Origin: Hyaloscypha bicolor E
Lineage: Eukaryota; Ascomycota; Leotiomycetes; Helotiales; Hyaloscyphaceae
Direction of reading: 5' to 3'
DNA: 64,000 bases
Assembly: GCF_002865645.1 (NCBI RefSeq)
Contig: NW_020194558.1
Location: forward strand, 1,640,014 to 1,704,013
The translations under genes and the position numbers were made by a program. The notes below the pieces were generated by a model, which searched no databases, had not been told where the DNA came from, and saw only the letters and a list, made by a program, of their open reading frames with translations. This document shows, piece after piece, positions 55,450 to 64,000 of this stretch (position 1 is the stretch's first letter; the number at the start of each line of letters is the position of its first letter).

Positions 55450-56867
55450 ATGGCCCGTCCCAAGAAGGCTGCCGAAGAGAAGCCCAAGGAGGGAGCAACG
55501 CTTTCAATCGACGTCGACAGCTTTGTGCGCACCCGCGATTCGGTGAGTCTCATTCCTGTTCCTCGCTCCTCCTCGTCCTCGTCCTCATCCAAAGACGCGG
55601 CGCATACGGCTTCGTCGATGTTGTCGCTGAAGAAGACCCGCCACCACCATCATCATCATCATCCTCCCCCCCCACATCTCAACAACCATCCGTTCTACAC
55701 CCTCGGTCGCCTCGATTCCCACATTCCCACTCCTCCGCGACCCTATCCCCAGCGCATCATCGTCGCGAGCTCGTAGTTGACCTCGTTGCACGAACGCGCC
55801 TCCATTGTTTACATTAGCACCCTCGCGTCCCGATGGAGCTATGACAACCCCGCGCCAGCTTCATAACATTGATCTCGATGGCTACTACGTCTCGCAACAA
55901 ACGCTAATGTGGACAAAGGTCGTCACCGGTCTCGCGACTCTCCAGGATGCCATCCAGACACTCTCGAGCGCTTACATCAAGCACACCAACGCGGTCCTCG
56001 GAGAGCACGGCGCAGGCCTCGATGTTGAATCGGCCCTTGCCAAGCTCGGCGAGAACCCTCTCCTCAAGCTTGGAGAATTGAATCGTGGCATCAGTCCCGC
56101 GGGTAAGTTTCATGCCGCCGGAGATCCTGCTGCCAGCGGAAAGAAGGAGCGCAAGAAGAGGCAGCATGACCCTAATGCACCAAAACGTCCTTTGACTCCG
56201 TTCTTCCTCTACATGCAGACGGCCCGCCCGATCATTGCCAACGACCTCGGAGCTGAAGCTGCCAAAGGAGCTGTCAGTGATGAGGGAACGAGACGGTGGG
56301 GCACCATGGCCGCGGAGGACAAGCAAGTGAGTGATCATCGGCCCCCAACCCAATACTCTATACTAACAGTCATAGCTCTGGACCAACGCCTACAAAGACA
56401 ATCTCCGCCTCTACAACGCCCGCATGCACTCTTACAAGGCAGGCAATGGGCTGGCCAAGGAAATGAGTGATGATGATGCGCTCATCTACGCCGACGAACA
56501 TAATATCAGCGTTGAGAACACCGCAGATGCCCAACTGGCAGGCGAGTCCGCTGCTGCTCTTCATGATGAAGATGCAGAAGGCGAGCCAGACAAGGAGCCT
56601 ACTCCACCACCCAGGACTCCAAAAGCTAAGGGTGGGCGTAAAGGAAAGGCCACCCCAGCAACTGCCCCAGAGAGCATCGTCCCCCCAGCAAGCTCAAGCA
56701 TTGTCCCTCCCAAGCCGGTAGAGAAGGAGAAGAGCCCCGACAAGAAGAGAAAGCGAGCCAGCAAGAAGTCAGACGAGCCTACCCCTACCATCGAGAAGGA
56801 GGACCTGGCAGTTGAGACACCCAAGAGCGCCCCCAAGCCAAGGAAGAAGAAGGCCAAGGGAGAGTAA
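55450..56867 (+). CDS. HMG-box DNA-binding protein
   Basis: Three exons: 55450-55542, 55919-56326 and 56376-56867, encoding 330 aa. The first exon (MARPKKAAEEKPKEG...VRTRDS) is joined to VVTGLATLQDAI by a 376-bp intron, long for this genome, with an unusual ACAAAG acceptor. A helical domain (about residues 32-90) precedes the HMG box at about residues 108-195: DPNAPKRPLTPFFLYMQ, then EGTRRWGTMAAEDKQLWTNAYKDNL, with the conserved Pro, Phe, Trp and Lys/Tyr positions. The C-terminal 110 residues are Lys/Pro/Glu-rich with a nuclear-localisation-like KKRKRASKK. It probably acts as a chromatin architectural factor in the nucleus. Fungal relatives with this layout are uncharacterised. The acceptor at 55918 should be treated as probable. 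Confidence 0.85.
55641..55663. repeat. (CAT/CAC)n microsatellite inside the first HMG intron
   Basis: CCACCACCATCATCATCATC followed by a run of C residues. If the intron were read through, this would encode a His tract. Confidence 0.9.
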
Positions 56868-57793
56868 GCTTGTTGATTTCTGCCTCGGCACCTGACTGAT
56901 GTTATTACGATTGGGCTCTGCCGGAAGATGAGGGTTGTTCGTAGTCTCTTGCTTTTTGCTTGGCCTTTCACGGCGGAAAATACATGATTGATGGATGGGC
57001 TTGATCGTTGCTTTACTGTTGGACTTGGACTTGTATGAATGGATGGACAGGATGGATGGACCTTGGCTTTATACTGGACGGTTTGCTCTCAGTTTATAGC
57101 TGGTAGCGCATATGTTTGATCAATCAATTTCCTTGCATTCCATTCTCCCTTGTGATAAGGTTGAGCACATACTGAAAGCTGTGCATAATTCCTCGAAATT
57201 TGGAAATAATTGATGAGTATCAATGCTTCGAGACTCTCCGCTTTCAATTGAGTCAATCAATGGATTAGACGACAGAGACACTTCCTCATCTCTTGCTTCC
57301 CTCCACTCCCACTCCACGCTTCCTCTCCTTCTACTCTTTCTAAAGAAACTACAGCTTGAGACGAGCACTAGGCTGCTTCCTACCAAGAATGACACGGGAA
57401 TGCGTTTCTTCCCCCCTTCTTTCCAGACACCTGAATAGCTCATCTTCCCATCTTCCCACGCGGTCCGGTCCACGACCTAGGATTTTAAGCGAGAACCCCT
57501 AATTCCCAAAATATGGGGGTTTGCTCGAGGTTTGCTCGAGCACAGGTAGCGTTATGCTTTAAAAAGCTCAAACAGAGTAGTAGAATTGGGCTTCGAGGGG
57601 AAAGAGTGGCTATGAAAGAAAGAAAGCGTTTTTCAGCTTCGTGATATGCAGGAGGGTTCTATTCTGTAAGTTCAGAGGATTTGTTGACAGGGCGGAACCT
57701 AACTGAACTGGCTAAGAGCTTTGGCAAGGAAGAAACTACCAAAAGCAAGGTCCCACGCAGATGAACCCGTTTCGTTCTCTACTTCCGGAACCG
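56868..57793. other. Intergenic, no supported gene
   Basis: 3' flanks of two convergent genes. GGTTTGCTCGAG is duplicated in tandem near 57520-57540 (TTTGCTCGAG twice). Confidence 0.4.
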
Positions 57794-58928
57794 CTACACC
57801 GACGTTTCGGTGGTGAACGCAGCAAGTTCCCTCTCCGTAAACTCCCACAACTTCCGCGCCAGCTCCATATTCTCATTCTCCCTAGCCCTCTTCCCCCTCA
57901 CCCCAACCGGCGTATAGAACCCGCCATTCTCGGTCGCCTCCCTGCTGCTCGTCGCCCCCCCCCAACAAGCATTACTGCTCATCTCCTTCTCATCCCCAAA
58001 CCTGCCTGCATTCGTAACCGCGATAAACGCCCGCTGTCCCCACCCCAAATCGCCTACCAACCCGGTCTTGAACACACCCTGGTGCACACTTACCGCCAAA
58101 ACTGCCTGCCCGCCGTACCGCGTCGCGAGTTCGCGCGCGTAGAGCAGCATGGCTAGCTAGCTTGGATTGTCCGTACCGCTGCCACGGCCCCAGAAGTCCG
58201 ATGCCCGACTGCGAGGTCTTGAGGTCTCGGAATACGGTCCCGCCGGAAGGGTGGAAGGCGTAGCCTTCGCTGGTCAGAAGTACGATCCTGACATCCGCGT
58301 TTGGCTGTTTGGCTGTCGTGAGCATGAGAGGCAGCAGGAGCTTGATGAGGAGCGCGTGCGAGAGGATGTTGGTGCCGGATTGCATCTCGTAGCCGTCGGC
58401 TGTGAGGCCTGGGGGGAGGGCCGTGATGCCGGTGTTGCAGATTAGGATGTCGAGTTTAGTGAGGAGGGCGAGGATGCGTTTTGCGGAGGCTTGGATGGGG
58501 GGTAGGGAGGCGAGGTCCGTGGCGATGAATGTTGAGGTTGTGGTGGGGAATTGGGAGTGAAGGGTGTTGGTTAGGGTTTCTGCTCGGGCGGCGGAACGTC
58601 CGGTGAAGAGGATGTGAGAGGGGGAGTGAGTGGCGAGGGTGAGGATTGTTTTTTCTCCTAGGCCGGCTGTTCCTGTGAGAAGTTCTTAGCTTGGTTGGCA
58701 GCAAGCTCGTGAAGCAGAAGGATGGGTAGCCTGGTATGGGATTAGATTCTTAACGAATAGACTCCAGATGATATAGTGGAGAGGATTTCAATTATAAGGC
58801 CAAGACTCGTCCAACCTAGGCTGGAGTATATAAAAGTGCTGTCGAAGGGAGGAAGACTTACCTCCAGTGACCAGGATGACTTTTCCAGAGAGGTCAGGAA
58901 TATCTTTTTGGGGGTCGTATTTTGGCAT
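57794..58928 (-). pseudogene. Short-chain dehydrogenase/reductase, frameshifted by a 4-bp duplication
   Basis: Exon 1 is 58928-58862 (MPKYDPQKDIPDLSGKVILVTGG) and exon 2 starts at 58672 (GTAGLGEKTIL), joining to the NAD(P) loop T-G-G-T-A-G-L-G. Further SDR marks are LFTGRS, ATDLASL, LDILICNTGI (NTG in place of the usual NAG), IVLLTSEGY with the active Ser, and the catalytic Y-x-x-x-K in RYGQSKLA. Directly after SKLA the frame breaks: GCTAGCTAGCC in the coding strand carries an extra TAGC. Removing those four bases in thought would continue as M-L-L-Y-A-R-E-L-A-T-R-Y, the standard family sequence, and the rest (VSVHQGVFKTGL, ENGGFYTPVGV, ELARKLWEFTE) is fully conserved to a stop at 57794. So the gene is nearly intact and either recently broken or hit by a sequencing error. 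The family oxidises or reduces unknown alcohol or carbonyl substrates. Confidence 0.85.
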
Positions 58929-59640
58929 GTTGAGTAACTTGGTAGAAATTGCGAAGTATGAAACTCGTGAGAAGTGGAAGCGCAGCAAGTTGTACTGAGG
59001 CAAGACTGGAAGAGCGCCGGGGAAAAATAGAAAAAACACTGCAGTGACAATCTAACTCCCAAAAAGTATTGGCTTGCGATGTCGAATTTCAAAAATCCTT
59101 GACAGAGAATAATGATGAAACTTGGAAATGATGGAGGCTGAGTATTGGAAGTGGATCTACTCTGGGCCTTTATATACTTTGGGGAAATCATAGAAAAGTG
59201 TTGACTGCTTGTTACGCCAGCCAGAGTCGGAGGAACTTTTCCTTCCGAACGAGTCAATGGGAACCAAAGCGATCTTATACATGACTCGCAACGCGATACA
59301 ACGGGACGATTTGATCCTATGAGAGGCATTCGCTGCTATCGGCATCTTTCTAAGTGCGTTGATGAGTCCGGAGAGGAGTTGGAGGGTGCGGGAAGGTGAA
59401 GGTTAAGAGCCGGGTAGAGATGAGTCGGCTAGTCACGTGCAGGGAGACGCTCGCTTCGCTCGTCGACTTCAACTTCCATCGAGATCCTCCTCTGTTCCCT
59501 TCTTCTCTGCGAAGCATACACCAGCATTCCCGCGAAGATGTTTCCGGCATACACTCAGTCGACAGATTATCCCTTTGACTCACGATCGGCGTTGCTATCA
59601 CTTGCTGGGAGCGTGGTGCCGACGACCGCTCTTAAGAGCC
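58929..59640. other. Intergenic, no supported gene
   Basis: 5' region of the SDR gene on one side and the upstream flank of a HET pseudogene on the other. A minus-strand frame here is interrupted and lacks motifs. Confidence 0.4.
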
Positions 59641-61394
59641 ATGTTTAAATACCAACCGCTTGATGCCTCGCCGAATGAAGTACGATTGATTACTGTCTTA
59701 CCACGACAGAGAATACAACGATGGAGTCAGCGTCACGGAAAACCTGAAAGCCGCTCTCCAAGAAATGTCAACTCAAAGAAATACAATCAGAATATGGATA
59801 GATGCTCTCTGCATCAATCAAATGATCTCCACGGGCGTGCGCATGAGGTCGAGCGCATGGCAGATATTTATCGGGGTGCCTCAAAAGTGATTGCTTGGCT
59901 GGGTCTCAAGACCTAGGAAACTACCTGCGCATTTGAGGTGATAGATGGCATTGCAAGTGAAACCTGGAAATGAACCCGGAACAGTCGCCAAGCTGAAGAT
60001 GGACTTTCAGCATTGTTGGATTCTATCCGGACAGACCAATCTCGATATACAGACGGCCATTGGAGTACCCTTGGCGTGTTCCTCGAGCTTCCCTACTGGC
60101 GTCGGGTCTGGATAATCCAAGAACTTGCGGTGCCGAATTACCAAGCTCTTATTGCCTGAGGAGATGAGATCTGTGAGTTGAGGGATCTTTCCAAAGCATA
60201 TTTGGGAGTTGGCGGACATGATTGCACTAAGAATTTGCCAGGCTGAGGGAAATCCGAATTTGGAAGACTAATCCTCCACGAGACAATATTTTACTTGGAG
60301 ATAATTTTAAACCTCCAAAGGGACGGTAGCTTTCGAAATGGATATACGAGATTGGCGTCCATACTGGATCTCGGCCGTGCTGCCAAAGCCTCTGATCCCA
60401 GGGACCATGTCTATGGATTGATGGGCATTTTTCAACCAGATCTTTCCAAACTCGTAGCACCCAATTACGACGATTCGATTTCAGACGTGTTCCGAGATTT
60501 TGCCTTGTCTGTCATCGACGTAAGTGGCCAGCTTGACATGATTTACCATGGTCGAAAAGGAAACGAACTCGGAAAGTTGGATATACCGTCGTGGGTGCCA
60601 GACTGGTCGCAAGAGCCCAAAGACTACATTACAATACTCAACCCAGTTGTTCAAGCAGCCGGAACGTCAAAACCAATTCGAGATGGTTCCGAAAACAAGA
60701 ATCTTCTAAAGTGACGGGGCTTTGAAGTTGATTCTATCGACGGACACGGGTGCAATTGCTCCCCCGGCAAGAGCGATATTCATGATGTTGCTCAACCCCT
60801 CACTTGCTTCAACCATACAAGTCACCTGAAGAGATCGAGGACGCCCTTTTGAACGCAATACTGGGAGGCAGAGAGGAACACGATATGGAAGAGGAAACTT
60901 ATAAATTACTAGTCAACCCCCTTTGGCTATCTCGTATATTTCTTGACGGACGTCTTAAAAATGCTCAGCTTTGGTTGCTGGACCAATTTCAACCTTGCAA
61001 CCGAACCGTTGATCTCGCAGGACAGACGCTCCCGGCTTGATTCCCGGCCTTGACGCCTGACTTCGAATTCCCCGCTGAGCTTTTAGGTGCTGCCCCAAGT
61101 GTCACGCGCGACGTTTCAGATATCGTTGGGAGGTTGTCAAGTAGGAAATTGTTTACGACTTGGAGAGGATATATTGGTATGGGGCCGCCGAATGTTCAGC
61201 AAGGAGATCGCATTTGTGTACTTCTGGGCTGCAGTCTCCCGGTCGTTTTAAGGCCATGCGGAGATAAAAATGAGAAGTTTTTCTAGTTGGTGGGAGAATG
61301 TTACATACATTCGATTATGCACGGGGAAGCGCTTGAATGGCTAGAAAAGGGGGATTGGGGAGGTATGGAAGTGGAGACAGTGACGATATGCTGA
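59641..61394 (+). pseudogene. HET-domain protein pseudogene, full-length but multiply broken
   Basis: Starts MFKYQPLDASPNEVRLITVLP, the usual N-terminus of HET proteins (F-x-Y-x-P-L). The signature W-I-D-A-L-C-I-N-Q is present near 59797-59823 but in another frame, then ERMADIYRGASKVIAWLG returns in the first frame. Stops follow (TAG near 59914, TGA near 59971 and 60159). Later blocks are clear: LPYWRRVWIIQELAVP, SDPRDHVYGLMGIF, VAPNYDDSISDVFRDFALS, LDIPSWVPDWSQ, and the C-terminal GDRICVLLGCSLPVVLRPCGD with LVGECYIHSIMHGEAL running past a TAG near 61284. At least two frameshifts and four or more stops make it non-functional. The order of blocks is collinear with intact HET proteins. Confidence 0.85.
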
Positions 61395-62107
61395 CGCCCC
61401 CAAGTCAGTTTGGCTTAATCAAGGCAACAAAACCCGCTCGGAACTAAGGAATATGTCTGTAGTTACGAAGAGATTGGATCAATGAGAAGGCAGAGGATCT
61501 GTGGAATGGGATCGCGGGACACAAAGACGAGTACGGCAAACAAGACGGGATCCAGAACTAAAAGGCATGGGGAACATAGCAATGTCTCGTTTGCGTATCG
61601 GAAAGATTCCTGCTCATTGGTATCCTGAACGGTTTCAGACAATTTGTGGGTTGGGGAGTTCTTGACTGTTGTTCAGCTGCGTCTTGAAGGCCTCCAGTAG
61701 CAGCGGAGAAGAGCCTATTGCCAAGAAAGTGGCAGCATTGAAGCAGCTGAAGCGAAGATGGGGCGTCCGGAATTGACACTCACCTCTAGAAGAAGCGCGG
61801 GGAGTCCCCAGCAGTGAGACGTGTTTCCAGCAGAAGCAACCCAATCGGCACTGCCGATGAAGCCCGGATATGCAGTCTCAGCCTACAGCCCTGAGGCTGC
61901 GGGGCCAACCTTCCAAACTGATAAGATCAAGTACATCAAGTTGCTTTTCCCCTGATATTGGCACTACCAATCTCAGTTGAGAACGTGTTACAGCCAGCCA
62001 CAATTCAAAATGGCAACACGTGACCGTCCAGCTCAACGTCATAAAGCCAACCCTTTTCCCGCTGAATCCGCAGTAGCAGATATCCAACAGGATAGTATCC
62101 AAACTCA
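61395..62107. other. Intergenic, no supported gene
   Basis: Only short frames; the last 200 bp are the likely promoter of the 2EXR gene. Confidence 0.4.
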
Positions 62108-62923
62108 ATGGCCTCTTCGTTTCCTCAATTCTCGCTCCTTCCCGCCGAGCTTCGTTTCCAGATATGGAGGCTGGCTCTTCTCCCACCTCCAAAAATCTCA
62201 ACCATCACCCTCTCCTACACCCGATGGGATCCACTTGACAGTCAAGCCTACGATGGGCCAAGTTTCGAAGTCGTCCAAGGAAATCTGTGGTATTTTGCAT
62301 TCGCACCATGTCAATCCTTGCCACCTATCCTGTTCACAACTCGAGAGGCATTCATCGTCGGTCAACGTTACTACCACATTGCCCGCCAAATCGGCCATGA
62401 GATCGTCGACAATACCGTCATCACGGACTTGACAACAGTCGACAAAGAGATCATCGTCGAAGATTACAGCAGCTCCATGCCAATAATAATCCGGAAAGAA
62501 AGAGCGATCCCTCACTCAATTAACGACCTTGTCCACGTGACGATCAACCCAAAAGTCACTATCGAGAACGATCTCCCTCTCTCCTATCACGCAATATCGG
62601 ACCTCCATCCATTGACCTTTCAGGGGATTAAGTATTTAGTCATGGATGCTATGGAGTTCCACAATCGGATGTACGTTATGAACTCGAATTCACTCGTGTT
62701 CTCTGGTCTCGAGGTGCTGTTTCTTGTAATGGGACGGTATGATGGAATTCGTGATGGGGGGTGGGAGATTCCTAACGTTGGGGCTATTGATATGTGGGAA
62801 TTTTTGAAGCAGTGGGAGAGGGTGGATCTCGAGGCTGGGACGGCAAAGTGGAGGGTTGGGGAGGTGGTGTTTGTGAGGAGTGTTGAGGATGCGTTGGAGG
62901 GCCTTACACGGAGAGGTGTTTGA
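62108..62923 (+). CDS. 2EXR-domain protein
   Basis: Intronless, 271 aa. The start MASSFPQFSLLPAELRFQIW carries the domain's diagnostic L-P-x-E-L-R-x-x-I-W helix, followed by a typical PPPKISTITLSY strand and LPPILFTTREAFIVGQRYY, the conserved 'P-x-x-L-x-x-x-R-E-A' block. The later WEFLKQWERVDLEAG and EVVFVRS strand are less conserved. The family is large and fast-evolving in filamentous fungi and its role is unknown; the N-terminal motif is F-box-like, so a protein-degradation role is sometimes guessed. There is no signal peptide. The gene sits next to a dead HET gene, and a dead 2EXR copy lies at 15609. Confidence 0.82.
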   Translation: MASSFPQFSLLPAELRFQIWRLALLPPPKISTITLSYTRWDPLDSQAYDGPSFEVVQGNLWYFAFAPCQSLPPILFTTREAFIVGQRYYHIARQIGHEIVDNTVITDLTTVDKEIIVEDYSSSMPIIIRKERAIPHSINDLVHVTINPKVTIENDLPLSYHAISDLHPLTFQGIKYLVMDAMEFHNRMYVMNSNSLVFSGLEVLFLVMGRYDGIRDGGWEIPNVGAIDMWEFLKQWERVDLEAGTAKWRVGEVVFVRSVEDALEGLTRRGV

Positions 62924-63991
62924 GTTTTCTTACTGGAACAGCTGGGCAGGTTGAGACATTTGAATGTGTTTTCGGTGAGTCCTGCTTTAGCACATTTTTC
63001 TTCGGCCTCGTCACCTATTTCGGGGACGGGCTAATTAGAAAAATCACAAATATGTATAAATCAAGACGTTGCATCTCTCCATCTGGAGCTTAGATATCCC
63101 CCTTCTTGTTCCCCTTTTCTCTAAGCGATACGGGAAGCATGAGCTTATCACCTATTGATATTTCGAGACCCATTAGAAAATATCAGGTGTTGATTTAGAG
63201 TTAGATCTGTCTACCTTTCTCTTGTGCAACGAGACTGATTTTTGTCTCAACTTTGCACTGCGATGGTTTTACACTTCGCATCTAATGGTGCAAGAGTTCT
63301 GAGACATTTGGATTCTGGTAGAAACGGAGCGAATCCGAGAAGCCAGGTGATTTTATTGCACAACGACTCAATGATTGAGAAGGCTCTGGTATATTGAGAT
63401 TTAACATTGGACTTGGAGTGAGTGTGGGGGGGACGAAAATGTACTTTGCGTCTCACTGAAGTGCATAAGATCTGGTTTCCATCCCACTCAATGTATCGGG
63501 TACGACGCGCTCGCTATGTTTTCTATGTTGAAAGTTTATATGTGAGATTTGGGCAGCTTCTGGCTTCGCGGAATTGGTTATGGACAGACTGTGGGATGTT
63601 TTGAAGGGCCCACAAGATTAATTAAATGTAACATGGTACTCTATTCTAGGAATCTCTTTAGTACGACTTCTTCAAAGTCACAGGACATTGATAGAACGGA
63701 AGGAGGGATCTAGTTTCAGGGGTCAAGCGAGGGTGAGGAGGAGTGAGAGATGTCCTCACGAATAGGAAGATATTTTCAGACTCAGCAAATATTGGAACGT
63801 TAAATAATGTACCAAATCTCTCCAAATTAAATCCAGGGACCCCTGTATTTAAAATAGGTCAAATGAGAATACAGTTTGGATTGAAAAGATAATCATGTGA
63901 CCATCCCCTGCCTCGATATTGGCGGGGTGTAGCCCAAGCACGCGAACCTACATCTCACAAAACACAAACTGATCATCATCACCAGATCACT
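62924..63991. other. Intergenic to right edge
   Basis: No supported gene. An ATG at 63992 (CACTATGGCGACT) with a pyrimidine- and A-rich leader could be the start of a plus-strand gene that continues beyond the window, but nine bases are too few to call. Confidence 0.35.
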
Positions 63992-64000
63992 ATGGCGACT

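Overview
The window is nuclear DNA from a filamentous ascomycete (Pezizomycotina). The evidence is short GT-AG introns of about 44-120 bp, often with a CTAAC-like branch site, and lineage-typical genes: a SpaA polarisome scaffold, HET-domain and HET-C incompatibility proteins, 2EXR-domain proteins and a MetE-like enzyme. Leotiomycetes is a guess from overall flavour only. No rRNA, tRNA, CRISPR array or intact transposon was recognised.

Left part (1-21 kb): a secreted type I membrane protein cut by the left edge; a MetE-like methyltransferase gene whose last exon is disrupted by a 37-bp tandem duplication; a large unknown ORF followed by a decayed coding-like frame; an unknown single-pass membrane coiled-coil protein divergent from mitochondrial threonyl-tRNA synthetase; a small INO4-like bHLH factor; a Maf-type nucleotide pyrophosphatase; a dead 2EXR gene; an unknown protein with 26-residue tandem repeats; and a small two-exon orphan gene.

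Middle part (22-41.3 kb): mostly housekeeping. SpaA, SSU72 CTD phosphatase, an Nbp2-like SH3 protein, a Gcn4/CPC1-type bZIP, a PaiB-like FMN-binding protein, a seven-exon MFS transporter, a GNAT acetyltransferase and an NCS1 purine-cytosine permease.

Right part (41.3-64 kb): accessory in character, with gene-poor stretches of 2-3.4 kb. It carries a HET-domain gene with an unusual Met/Glu-rich N-terminus, a second GNAT, a HET-C homologue, an HMG-box protein, a short-chain dehydrogenase broken by a 4-bp duplication, a heavily decayed HET-domain pseudogene and an intact 2EXR gene. A HET-domain gene within 5 kb of a het-c homologue recalls the linked het-c/pin-c incompatibility pair of Neurospora crassa and is the most interesting feature of the window. 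Exon boundaries given here were read by eye from splice motifs, frame continuity and family conservation.
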